DNA of 64,000 nucleotides from Pandoraea captiosa (lineage in GTDB: Bacteria > Pseudomonadota > Gammaproteobacteria > Burkholderiales > Burkholderiaceae): assembly GCF_902459775.1 (NCBI RefSeq), contig NZ_CABPSQ010000007.1, forward strand, positions 124,001-188,000. Reading direction: 5' to 3'. Below are positions 53,661 to 62,868 of the stretch, piece after piece (position 1 is the first letter of the stretch; each line of letters begins with the position of its first letter). Made by a program: the position numbers and the translations under genes. The notes below the pieces were generated by a model. It was not told the origin of the DNA, searched no databases, and saw nothing but the letters and a program-made list of their open reading frames with translations.

Positions 53661-53747
53661 GGCCTCGCCACTGTATGCCTTCGTCGGGCGGTACGCAGCG
53701 GTCGTCAGTGGTCGGCCGCTGCGATGTCCTATGCGAAGTGGTATGCG

Positions 53748-55679
53748 TCAGCGGTTCGCCAGCCAGGCCTGAAACATCAGCACGTTCCACAGATACGGGC
53801 TGCGGTCGTAGTTGCCCGACAGATGCTGTTGCCAGGTGCGTTCGACCTTTGTGGCATCCAGGTAGCCTTGCGCACGCAATTGCGACGGGGCGAGCAATGT
53901 TTCGGCCCACTCGCGCAACGGTCCGCGCAGCCACTCTCCCAACGGAATCGAGAAGCCGGTTTTCGGGCGGTCGATCAATTCGCGCGGCACGTAACGGTCC
54001 AGCACGCGCCGGAGTACCCATTTACCCACGCCGTCACGCTGAAGTACGCGGTTAGGCATGGCGAACGCGAGTTCGGCGATGTGATGATCGAGTAGCGGCG
54101 CCCGTGACTCCAGACTTGCGCTCATGGCGGCGCGGTCGACCTTGACCAGCAGATCGTCTGGCAGATATTGATGAAGATCCCAGCGGCGCATTGCGTGCTG
54201 CAAGTCTGGCGACGTTGCCCAGACGTCCATCGGAGTGTCCACATTCGAGGACGCTCCCAGGACCAGTCCGTCTTCCGGCTGCCATTGCGACATCAGACGC
54301 GGATAGAGTTCGCCAATGGAAGGCGATGTAATCAGTCCGGCCAGGCGGTGCAACCGACGGCCATTGACTTGCTGACGAAGATTTTGAGGCGCGAGGCGCA
54401 GCATGGCGTCCCACCCGCCGGGTGACGGGGTTCGCAACGCGCATGCCGTGAGGCGGCGCAGCACGGCGGGTTGACCGTCGATGCGCTCCCATAGCCGCGA
54501 CGTGATGTCGTAGCGCGGATAGCCCGAGAACATTTCGTCGCCACCGTCGCCTGACAGGGCCACCGTCACGTGCTTGCGGGTAAGGTGAGATACGAGCGTC
54601 GTGGGGATTTGGGACGAGTCCGCGAACGGCTCGTCGTAAATCTGCGGCAGCGACGGTATCAGATCGGACGCCTGCTTGGCCGTAATGTAAAGCTCGGTGT
54701 GCGAGGTGCCGAGGTGCTTGGCGACGGCAGCCGCATACGGTGCTTCGTTGAACGCTTCTTCGTTGAAGCCGATGGTGAACGTGCGCACCGGTTGCGACGA
54801 TTGGGCCTGCATCAGCGCCACGACAGTGCTCGAGTCCACACCGCCGGAGAGGAACGCACCAAGCGGCACGTCGGAGAGCATTTGGCCGGCGACCACCGCC
54901 TTGAGCTGGTCGTGCAATCGGTCAACGAGCACCGTATCGCTTTCGTCGGCCAGCGAGCGGCGCAGTTCCGTTTGTTCAGGTGTATCGAGCGACCAGTATG
55001 CTTCGGGCACAGCGTCGCGATCGTTAGCCGACCGGAAGACGATGCGATGGGCTGCCGGCAATTTCCACACATTTTTGAAGATGCTGCGCGGTGCCGGGAT
55101 GTAGGCGAAGCGCATCATGGTGTCGAGAGCGTCGCGGTCGATTTCCAGCGGACGGTCAGCGCCGGCCTCGAGCGCTTTGAGTTCGGAGGCGAAGAGTAGC
55201 TTGTCGCCGACCCAGCCGTAATACAGTGGCTTCTCGCCGATTCGGTCGCGCGCGAGTGTCAACGTACGCTCCTGGCGGTCCCAGAGTGCGATCGCGAACA
55301 TGCCGGTCGCGCGCTTCAGCGTCGCTTCGATACCCCAAGCCTCGAAACCCGCAAGAAGAATCTCGGTATCGGAGTGACCTCGCCAGGCCGGGGCCTTGCC
55401 CTCCCGCTCGAGCGCGTCGCGCAACGCAGGGAAGTTATATACCTCGCCGTTGTATGCGATGACGTAGCGGCCGCTTGCCGAGGCCATCGGCTGATGACCG
55501 TGTTCGGACAGATCGACAATGGCAAGGCGTCGGTGGCCGAACGCAATGCCGTTCTCCGCGTCCGCCCAAGCACCGCCATCGTCCGGCCCGCGGTGCAGAA
55601 TTTTTTCCGCCATGCGTTCGGCCACAGGAATCAGCGAGCCCATCGAACGCCAATAGGCGATTCCGGCAATGCCACACAT
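53748..55679 (-). CDS. asnB: AsnB/WbpS-like glutamine amidotransferase
   Basis: The ATG at 55679, preceded by AAGGAA, exposes Cys2 in MCGIAGIAYWRSMGSLIPVAE, the N-terminal nucleophile that hydrolyses glutamine; the product is 643 residues. HRGPDDGGAWADAENGIAFGHRRLAIVDL completes the glutaminase domain. LGAFLSGGVDSSTVVALM binds ATP in the synthetase domain, followed by VALSGDGGDEMFSGY and RAAMSASLESRAPLLDHH. In O-antigen clusters such proteins amidate uronic acids, and UDP-GalNAcA genes lie just upstream, so GalNAcA amidation is more likely than asparagine synthesis. Confidence 0.9.
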   Translation of the reverse strand: MCGIAGIAYWRSMGSLIPVAERMAEKILHRGPDDGGAWADAENGIAFGHRRLAIVDLSEHGHQPMASASGRYVIAYNGEVYNFPALRDALEREGKAPAWRGHSDTEILLAGFEAWGIEATLKRATGMFAIALWDRQERTLTLARDRIGEKPLYYGWVGDKLLFASELKALEAGADRPLEIDRDALDTMMRFAYIPAPRSIFKNVWKLPAAHRIVFRSANDRDAVPEAYWSLDTPEQTELRRSLADESDTVLVDRLHDQLKAVVAGQMLSDVPLGAFLSGGVDSSTVVALMQAQSSQPVRTFTIGFNEEAFNEAPYAAAVAKHLGTSHTELYITAKQASDLIPSLPQIYDEPFADSSQIPTTLVSHLTRKHVTVALSGDGGDEMFSGYPRYDITSRLWERIDGQPAVLRRLTACALRTPSPGGWDAMLRLAPQNLRQQVNGRRLHRLAGLITSPSIGELYPRLMSQWQPEDGLVLGASSNVDTPMDVWATSPDLQHAMRRWDLHQYLPDDLLVKVDRAAMSASLESRAPLLDHHIAELAFAMPNRVLQRDGVGKWVLRRVLDRYVPRELIDRPKTGFSIPLGEWLRGPLREWAETLLAPSQLRAQGYLDATKVERTWQQHLSGNYDRSPYLWNVLMFQAWLANR

Positions 55680-55779
55680 ATTCAGTTTCCTTGAATCATG
55701 TTCCGGGGGCGCGGCCGGCGAGCGCCGTGCGCCGATCCCGGATGAAGAATGCGCGCCGCAAGGCTGCGCAGTCCGCATC

Positions 55780-56892
55780 TCAGGTGCTTAAGATTTCCTT
55801 CCAGGTCGCCTTTGCGGTCTTCGACCATGCGAAGTCCAGACTGCGCTCGGCGGCGCGCTTGGCCAACGCTTCTGCCAATGCCGGCTCCTGTGCCATTCGC
55901 GCAATTGCCGCAGCGATGCTGCCCGGATCGCCCGGCGCAAAGTAAAGCGCGGCGTCGGCAGCAAACTCGGGCATGGGTTCGATATCCGACGTTAGTGTCG
56001 GACGCCCCGCTCCGAGCGCCTCGAGCAGAATATTCGGGCAATTCTCGCACGATGAGGCAAACAGGATCATATCGGAATTGCGATATGCGCCGGGCAGCGT
56101 ACCGTACTCGACACCGCCCACCACCCGGACCCGGTCACTCAGGCCTCGTTCGCGAATTTCACGCGCCACCCGCTCAGTCTGTGGGGAGAGCGGCTCGCCC
56201 ACCAGTATCAGCCGATATTCCTCTTGCAGCGCTTTCGGCAGCTGTGCGTAACCCTGTACGACTTCGAGATGATGTTTGTAAGGCTCGAAACGCGACACGT
56301 ACAGAATGTACTTGCCTTCGGGGAGATAGGCCGGCTTCGGCAGTTCGGTGCCTGCCGTCTTGAATATTTCGGGTACGCCGTGGGGAATCGTCACGCCGCG
56401 CGAAATGGGGATGAGCGATTCCACAACGCTCCGGGCGAAATGCGAGATGAAGATCACCAGGTCTGCGCCGCGCATGCTACGCAGCATCGCTCCCTTGAGC
56501 AGCAGAACTCGCAATCGCAACAGCCCCCATGGAATGACCTTGACCGCCTCCGGGTCGAACGGCTGCATGTTGCGGAACATTGTCACGACCCGGCATCCGG
56601 GCGGAACACGTGTGTTGACCAGTCCGCCGGGACAGAACAGCAAATCGACGTGCTCGCGCCGCAGGACCCCGGGCAAGGTCAAACGCTCCCACACGAGCCG
56701 ACGCAGCGGGTTATTTGCCTCGACATCAAGATTCCGGCGCTCGATGCGCGGATCGAGCGGCAGATCGAGCGAAGAGGGAGCGTAGATCAGGAGTTGCAGC
56801 GACGGATCGTCCGGCAGGTTGCGCAGCAGATTGACCAGGTAGGTTTTCCCTCCGCCAACCCGGGCGGAGAGCGCATTGATCAGTATTTTCAT
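55780..56892 (-). CDS. GT4-family glycosyltransferase
   Basis: A 370-residue cytosolic transferase. ILINALSARVGGGKTYLVNLLRNL is the N-terminal acceptor motif and YILYVSRFEPYKHHLEVVQGY opens the donor domain. SSCENCPNILLEALGAGRPTLTSDI carries the E-x7-E motif with the Cys-Pro-Asn variant common in this group. It sits between the amidotransferase and the UDP-GalNAcA epimerase genes, which makes GalNAcA a plausible donor. Confidence 0.92.
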   Translation of the reverse strand: MKILINALSARVGGGKTYLVNLLRNLPDDPSLQLLIYAPSSLDLPLDPRIERRNLDVEANNPLRRLVWERLTLPGVLRREHVDLLFCPGGLVNTRVPPGCRVVTMFRNMQPFDPEAVKVIPWGLLRLRVLLLKGAMLRSMRGADLVIFISHFARSVVESLIPISRGVTIPHGVPEIFKTAGTELPKPAYLPEGKYILYVSRFEPYKHHLEVVQGYAQLPKALQEEYRLILVGEPLSPQTERVAREIRERGLSDRVRVVGGVEYGTLPGAYRNSDMILFASSCENCPNILLEALGAGRPTLTSDIEPMPEFAADAALYFAPGDPGSIAAAIARMAQEPALAEALAKRAAERSLDFAWSKTAKATWKEILST

Positions 56893-56928
56893 ACGCTGGT
56901 GCGAGATGGCCGTGACATGACGCCGCGA

Positions 56929-57960
56929 TCAGCGCCGTGCAAGGGACATGTACCACGAGCAGGCGATCTCCAGCCCGGCGTCAACTCGGTGCGTCGGCGC
57001 ATAGCCGAGCAGCGACGTCGCCTTGCCGATGTCCGCTTGTGAGTGACGTACGTCACCCGCGCGAAAGTCGCGGTACGTGGGCGTCGCACTGGCCACTTCA
57101 GGCATTTCGCGGGCGATGAGTGCGCGAATGCTGGCAAACAGTTCATTGAGCGTCGTGCGGTCGCCGAGCGCAACGTTGTACACCTGGTTCGTGGCTTCCT
57201 GACTCTCCGGGAGGGACGCGAGGATGTTGGCCTGAACGACGTTCTGGACGAAGCAGAAGTCGCGGCTGGTTTCGCCGTCGCCGTTGATGAACACGGTCTC
57301 GCCGTTGAGCAGCGCGTCGAACCACTTCGGAATCACCGCGGCATAGGCGCCCTTCGGGTCCTGGCGTGGACCGAACACATTGAAATACCGCAGCCCGACG
57401 CTGTTGAACCCGTAGCATCGCGCGAAGACATCGGCGTACAACTCGTTGACGTATTTCGTGACCGCATACGGCGAGAGCGGCTTGCCGATACGGTCCTCCA
57501 CTTTGGGCAGTCCGGGATGGTCACCATACGTCGAGCTCGACGCGGCATAGACGAAGCTCTCGACCCCGGCGTCGCGTGCAGCGACGAGCATATTAAGGAA
57601 GCCCGAGAGATTGGTCTCGTTGGTGCGAATCGGATTTTCAATCGAGCGCGGCACACTGCCGAGCGCCGCTTCGTGGAGCACGTGTTGCACTCCCTGCGTA
57701 GCGCGTTGGCATGTTTCGAGATCGCAGATATCGCCTTCGATGAAGGAGAAACGCGCCCACTGTTCCGGGCTGACGAAAGACTTTACGAGATCGAGGTTGG
57801 CACGGTGGCCGGTAGCAAAGTTGTCCAGCCCCACGACCTGCTGATCGAGTCTGAGCAACGTTTCTAGGAGGTTGGAGCCGATGAAGCCTGCGACCCCGGT
57901 AATCAACCATTTGCGAGGCGTTTGTTGCAGCGATCGTTGGACATCGAGATACCGCGTCAC
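56929..57960 (-). CDS. tviC: UDP-GlcNAc(A) C4-epimerase (WbpP/TviC-like)
   Basis: The GTG at 57960, preceded by AAGGAA, gives 343 residues, the usual WbpP/TviC length; the open frame extends 91 codons upstream without conservation. [20 protein letters not shown] binds [40 protein letters not shown] and [19 protein letters not shown] are typical, and [17 protein letters not shown] gives YxxxK. With the adjacent dehydrogenase it makes UDP-GalNAcA. Confidence 0.93.
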   Translation of the reverse strand: MTRYLDVQRSLQQTPRKWLITGVAGFIGSNLLETLLRLDQQVVGLDNFATGHRANLDLVKSFVSPEQWARFSFIEGDICDLETCQRATQGVQHVLHEAALGSVPRSIENPIRTNETNLSGFLNMLVAARDAGVESFVYAASSSTYGDHPGLPKVEDRIGKPLSPYAVTKYVNELYADVFARCYGFNSVGLRYFNVFGPRQDPKGAYAAVIPKWFDALLNGETVFINGDGETSRDFCFVQNVVQANILASLPESQEATNQVYNVALGDRTTLNELFASIRALIAREMPEVASATPTYRDFRAGDVRHSQADIGKATSLLGYAPTHRVDAGLEIACSWYMSLARR

Positions 57961-58075
57961 TTTACTTTCCTTGGAATTGCCTGCCACGAATCGACTGCGG
58001 CAAGTGAAGATATTGCCGGGCGGCAGGGAAGCCCCGCCTGTCCCGTGATGGTTGTCGCTGTTCGGGGCTGGCGGA

Positions 58076-59359
58076 TCAAAGGCGCCAGAGGTCCACACCG
58101 GCGGCGGCGAATGCCGCACGGTCGTACATGCTCTTGACGTCGACGACGACGGGGTTTTCCGTGAGCAGCCCGAGAAGGTCGCGCGGGGCCATCTGACGGA
58201 ATTTGCTGTGCGCCACTGCGGCGACGAGCGCATGGGCGGGCTTGAGCGAGTTGAGTTCGCAAAGCTCTACGCCATACTCGTGACGCGCTTCGTCCGGATC
58301 CGCTTCCGGATCGCACACTTGCACCTTCACACCGAACGATTCCAGTTCGCGAATGACGTCCACGACGCGCGAATTGCGCAGGTCGGGGCAGTCCTCCTTG
58401 AACGTGAGACCAAAGACGGTCACCGTTGCGTTCGCGACATGATGCCCGGCCCGAATCATCTGCTTGATCGTTTGTTGTGCAATGTAGGCGCCCATGCCGT
58501 CGTTGATGCGGCGACCCGAGAGAATGACCTGCGGGATGTAGCCGAGACGCTCGGCAATGTGCGTCAGATAGTAGGGATCGACGCCGATGCAATGGCCCCC
58601 GACGAGGCCGGGCGAGAACTTCAGGAAGTTCCATTTCGTGCCTGCGGCTTCAAGCACTTCGCGCGTATCGATGCCGATGCGATTGAAAATGATCGCCAGT
58701 TCGTTCATCAATGCGATATTCAGGTCGCGCTGCGTATTTTCGATCACCTTTGCAGCCTCTGCCACCTTGATCGACGAGGCGGCATATACGCCGGCCGTGA
58801 CCACCGAGCTGTAGACGTCGGCGACGATCTTGCTGGTCGCTTCGTCGCTGCCTGATACCACCTTGGTAATCTTGGTGAAAGTATGTTCCTTGTCACCAGG
58901 ATTAATACGCTCCGGGCTGTAGCCGACGGTGAAATCGGTGCCGAACGTCAAACCGGACACCCGCTCGAGAATCGGCACACAGACGTCTTCGGTCACTCCC
59001 GGGTAGACGGTCGACTCATAGACGACGATGTCGCCACGCTTGAGCGCGCGGCCAACGGTTTCCGACGCTTTGATGACTGGCGTGAGATCCGGCTGATGCG
59101 CGTCGTCGACCGGCGTCGGCACTGCCACGATGTGAAAGTCGGCCTGGGCCAGTTCGGTCGTTTGGGCCGTCAGCAACAGATCGGCTTGTTTGAGATCTTC
59201 GGTCGCAACTTCGTTCGTGCGGTCGTGGCCCTGACGCAGCTCTTCGAGGCGCGAAAGATTAATATCGAATGCAACGGTACGAGCGGATTTGCCAAATGCA
59301 ACTGCAACGGGCAAACCCACATACCCGAGACCGACCACAGAAATTTTTCGCGTATGCAT
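58076..59359 (-). CDS. tviB: UDP-N-acetylhexosamine 6-dehydrogenase (WbpO/TviB-like)
   Basis: A 427-residue NAD-dependent enzyme that oxidises C6 of UDP-GlcNAc or UDP-GalNAc to the uronic acid. [19 protein letters not shown] binds [33 protein letters not shown] and [11 protein letters not shown] are conserved. [19 protein letters not shown] carries the catalytic cysteine and [20 protein letters not shown] the C-terminal UDP-binding site. The ATG at 59359 is preferred over the preceding in-frame TTG. Confidence 0.95.
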   Translation of the reverse strand: MHTRKISVVGLGYVGLPVAVAFGKSARTVAFDINLSRLEELRQGHDRTNEVATEDLKQADLLLTAQTTELAQADFHIVAVPTPVDDAHQPDLTPVIKASETVGRALKRGDIVVYESTVYPGVTEDVCVPILERVSGLTFGTDFTVGYSPERINPGDKEHTFTKITKVVSGSDEATSKIVADVYSSVVTAGVYAASSIKVAEAAKVIENTQRDLNIALMNELAIIFNRIGIDTREVLEAAGTKWNFLKFSPGLVGGHCIGVDPYYLTHIAERLGYIPQVILSGRRINDGMGAYIAQQTIKQMIRAGHHVANATVTVFGLTFKEDCPDLRNSRVVDVIRELESFGVKVQVCDPEADPDEARHEYGVELCELNSLKPAHALVAAVAHSKFRQMAPRDLLGLLTENPVVVDVKSMYDRAAFAAAGVDLWRL

Positions 59360-59646
59360 CAATTTAATAACCTAGTGTATCGACGGAACGTATCGCAACC
59401 CGCACTGAGAATTCCCGATGTCGAGAGCACAGTCATGATCGCCAAAGACCGTTTCATTAAGCCAATGAGACGGAAATGCACGTCGGGGCGCCAAAGCGAC
59501 GGAATGCAGGCCAGATGAGCCCTTTGCCAAGACGAGGATTGTATCACCGAGCCCCGCCGGACAACCCGCTTGCGGCGATGGCGCTCAATGGTGCCGTCGC
59601 CGCCAAAATGTTGGCGCAGCCCCGTAATCAGGGGCTTTCGGGACGG

Positions 59647-60987
59647 TCATGTCGCCGACCTTTCGGCCGGGGGGTGCTCGGGGGGCGCCGATTTTACAAA
59701 ACGTAAATTCCGATACGTTTTGTGTCGAATCGGCGATGCCATGAAATGCAGATAGATTGCCACCGGCAATACCTGAAACACATAACGGCCAAATAAAGTG
59801 AATGTCGTGTCGCGAACCGATTGGTAAGACATGGCGAAAAGCCAGATGTACGCGACGATTCGCATCGGCGTCACGCGCTCGCGCAGCAGGCGGTTGACCA
59901 CGAACGCCGCCACCAATCCAAGCAATATGCCCCGTACCAGCGCTTCCACGACACCGAATCCGACAAAGGACTCCGCGATGGCGCCGAACGCGAGTCCACC
60001 GCCCGCCTTTGCGAAGTCCGGATAGAACGTCGAGACATACCAGACCGACGGGTCCAGTTTGTCGAACCAGAGTATTTGCTGCGGGATGACGCGTGCGAGA
60101 TCCAATGTATAAAGCGGGACGTCGAAGCTGCCCAATTCCAGCTTGCGCTTGATGATGTCCAGTGCGTTGATGAAGACAGACGTGAACTCGCCCGACTGGA
60201 GGCCGGCGATCGCTGCAGTGTCGGACACGCCGCCGCGAATCTGGCCTGCAAGCAGGAACAATGCGATGCCGAAAACGGACATCGTCACCCACGTTGACGG
60301 TTTGATGCGTCGCACCAAAATTGTGTAGCAAAGCAAATAGCTCATGGCACAAAGCGCGGCGCCGGACCGGCTGCCGCCTACGACGGCAGACTGCGTCAGA
60401 ACCACCGCGACCACCACGATCCACAGGCGGTGCATGCTCGGTGCTTTGGCGATGGTAAACACCATTAGCGCCAGGAAGAACGTGAATTGCAGCCGTTCGG
60501 CGGTAGCGATGAGTTGCTGAAGGATGAGTGGCAGATCGCGCAGCACCGTGTAGCTCTCGATGTAGGACGAGGCTACCGGCACGTTTGCCACGGTTCGTAC
60601 GACGAAGTCGGCAAGAAAAACAAAGGCCAGCCCATAGCCGAGCGCTCGGATTTCCTTCTTGTCGGGTACACGGATGGTCTGGACCGCGACGCGATAGCGA
60701 CGCGTCATACGGTAGGCCAAGGCAAAGCCGAGCAGGAACAGAAAGTACGCCAGTCCGACAGAGAACACTTCGTCGTCCGTATAGCCACCGAATTCGTACC
60801 GGGTGTCCAGTATGTCGCCGATCCCCTGCCTGTGCAGATAAATGCCGAGAAACGGTAGCCATCCGTATAGTAGGACGAAGAATCCCAAAAAGACGCCCAT
60901 ATCGGGAATCGGGGTCGAACGATTCTTACGGCCGATCCACAGCGCAATCCATGGCAATGGGAACACTAGGAGCAGCAGTTCTGTCAT
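59647..60987 (-). CDS. wzy: O-antigen polymerase-like membrane protein (Wzy)
   Basis: A 446-residue inner-membrane protein with about 12 hydrophobic segments, including LLLLVFPLPWIALWIG, VFLGFFVLLYGWLPFLGIYL and VGLAYFLFLLGFALAYRMT. LTQSAVVGGSRSGAALCAMSYLL and the later large loop with SVWYVSTFYPDFAKAGGGLAFGAIAE are typical of Wzy polymerases, which join repeat units in the periplasm. Wzy sequences are too divergent for certainty; its place in a locus with Wzx and a phosphoglycosyl transferase is the main support. GGAAG precedes the ATG. No wzz or ligase gene is in the window. Confidence 0.8.
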   Translation of the reverse strand: MTELLLLVFPLPWIALWIGRKNRSTPIPDMGVFLGFFVLLYGWLPFLGIYLHRQGIGDILDTRYEFGGYTDDEVFSVGLAYFLFLLGFALAYRMTRRYRVAVQTIRVPDKKEIRALGYGLAFVFLADFVVRTVANVPVASSYIESYTVLRDLPLILQQLIATAERLQFTFFLALMVFTIAKAPSMHRLWIVVVAVVLTQSAVVGGSRSGAALCAMSYLLCYTILVRRIKPSTWVTMSVFGIALFLLAGQIRGGVSDTAAIAGLQSGEFTSVFINALDIIKRKLELGSFDVPLYTLDLARVIPQQILWFDKLDPSVWYVSTFYPDFAKAGGGLAFGAIAESFVGFGVVEALVRGILLGLVAAFVVNRLLRERVTPMRIVAYIWLFAMSYQSVRDTTFTLFGRYVFQVLPVAIYLHFMASPIRHKTYRNLRFVKSAPPEHPPAERSAT

Positions 60988-61177
60988 CGGGGGCTTCCTT
61001 TTTTACACTTTCGCTATAGCAGGGCTTGATAATACCGCACTCATCTGGTGCCGAACGTGGGGTGGCACATGGCCGGGCGCGAGGCGAGCGCCTTGACTCT
61101 ATTCCGGCAGCGACTAGGCTTGATAAAGCGCCCTCGGCGCTGGAAGCCGGCTCCCGAGCCGAGTCACGTCATCGGAA

Positions 61178-62788
61178 ATGGCCCTCCCGATCCTCCTGAT
61201 CGTCGTTGTCGCCGCTGCGCTCGCGTTTCATTTCTGGAGTCCGTGGTGGCTGACCCCGCTGGCGTCGAACTGGCGTCAGATGGACGACACCCTCACCATT
61301 ACGCTGGTGATCACCGGCGTGGCTTTCGTTGTCGTCAATCTTTTCGTCGCGTGGGCGATTTTTCGTTACCGGCATCGCGAGGGGCACCGGGCGGCCTACG
61401 AGCCTCATAACCGACGCCTCGAAGCCTGGCTGATCGGCGTCACCACAGTCGGCATCGCCGCCATGCTCGCCCCCGGACTTTTCGTCTACGCCAAACTGAT
61501 CGATCCGCCGGACAACGCGCATGTCGTGGAAGTCGTCGGCCAGCAGTGGCAATGGCGCTTTCGCCTGCCCGGACCCGACGGGCGCCTGGGCACCTCCGAT
61601 CCGCGCTATGTCAGCGCCGACAACCCGCTTGGCCTGAATCCCAAGGATCCCGCGAATCAGGACAACCGGATCGTCGACGCCCCCGAGTTGCATCTTCTCG
61701 TCGGTCAACCCGTCAAATTGCTGCTGCGCGCGAAAGACGTGCTGCACGATTTCTACGTCCCGCCATTTCGTACCCGTATGAACATGGTGCCGGGGATGGT
61801 GACCCAAATGTGGCTCACGCCCACCCGCACCGGCCGCTTCGACATTCTGTGCGCGCAGCTCTGCGGCGTGGGACACGCCAACATGCGCGGCGTCGTGGTC
61901 GTCGACGACAAACCGGCCTATGACGCATGGGTCGCGAAGCTGCCGACCTTCGCCGCCTTGCAGGCGCAGCACGCCGGCGCGGCCGCCTCAGACCCGCTCG
62001 CGGCCAAGGGCAAACTGCTCGCACAGGTCAAGGGGTGCGCCGGATGCCACACAGTGGATGGCTCGCCCGGCGTCGGACCCACCTGGCACGGCCTTTACGG
62101 TAAGACGGAAACCTTCCAGGACGGCAGCTCCGCGCATGTCGACGATGCCTACCTTGCCTCGTTCATCCGCAATCCGACCGCACGCGTGCCCAAAGGCTTT
62201 GCGCCGATCATGCCCGTCGTGGAACTCAGCGACGACGAACTGAAGGCGCTGATCGCCTACATCCGGACGCTGGGCGGCAAACCCGCCGTTCCGCCACCCT
62301 CCACCCCACCCGCAGCATCGGCACGAGCCCTACCGTCGGCGCCATCGGCGCATGCTGCACCGTCAGCCCAACGTTTTCCCCCCGAAACCGAAACCTCTCA
62401 CTCGGCCCATATGACCCGTACCCTCCAACACGCCGCCGCGAGTGCCGCGCTCGCGCTCGTGGCTGCCTCCGCGCCGTCAGTGGCATCGGCTGCGCCTCAG
62501 CTCACACCGCAGACCCGGGCGAGCGACGTCCTGCTCGCGCAAAACTCGCTCCAGACACCGCGCCCGCCCGCACAGTACGCGCCGCTCACGCCGTCGGCGC
62601 CGATGAATCAGGGAATTCAGCCACCGTCCCAACCTTCGCGCAGATCCGGCGGTACCGCCGGATTGCCACTGCAGAATGACCCCCGGACGACCGCGCCTCC
62701 GCTCGCGATACCGCCCGGGCCATCCCCCGGCCCTCAGGCGCCGGGGCCGGCGCAGCCGAGCGTGCCGATGATTCGGCCCACGCCATAG
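61178..62788 (+). CDS. ctaC: Cytochrome c oxidase subunit II with fused cytochrome c and long extra tail
   Basis: Subunit II of a caa3-type oxidase; 536 residues. Transmembrane helices near residues 3-20, 40-62 and 85-105 precede the cupredoxin domain. CuA ligands are in VLHDFYVPPFR and CAQLCGVGHANMRG. A class I cytochrome c with CAGCHTVDG and IMPVVELSDDEL follows (residues ~285-370). After that come ~165 unexpected residues: Pro/Ala-rich, then MTRTLQHAAASAALALVAAS and VASAAPQLTPQ, which look like an internal secretion signal, then a Pro-rich end. Two genes may have been fused here. Confidence 0.93.
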   Translation: MALPILLIVVVAAALAFHFWSPWWLTPLASNWRQMDDTLTITLVITGVAFVVVNLFVAWAIFRYRHREGHRAAYEPHNRRLEAWLIGVTTVGIAAMLAPGLFVYAKLIDPPDNAHVVEVVGQQWQWRFRLPGPDGRLGTSDPRYVSADNPLGLNPKDPANQDNRIVDAPELHLLVGQPVKLLLRAKDVLHDFYVPPFRTRMNMVPGMVTQMWLTPTRTGRFDILCAQLCGVGHANMRGVVVVDDKPAYDAWVAKLPTFAALQAQHAGAAASDPLAAKGKLLAQVKGCAGCHTVDGSPGVGPTWHGLYGKTETFQDGSSAHVDDAYLASFIRNPTARVPKGFAPIMPVVELSDDELKALIAYIRTLGGKPAVPPPSTPPAASARALPSAPSAHAAPSAQRFPPETETSHSAHMTRTLQHAAASAALALVAASAPSVASAAPQLTPQTRASDVLLAQNSLQTPRPPAQYAPLTPSAPMNQGIQPPSQPSRRSGGTAGLPLQNDPRTTAPPLAIPPGPSPGPQAPGPAQPSVPMIRPTP

Positions 62789-62868
62789 CCCCGCGTCGCA
62801 AGCTGTGTGCGTCCGGCGCCGATCGGACCATACAGCGCAGGCGGGGCAGACACCAAGGGAGACACGTC

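Noticed and set aside
59585-60862. 425-codon minus-strand ORF
   Set aside because: It is a shifted-frame shadow of the Wzy-like gene, which has regular transmembrane segments.
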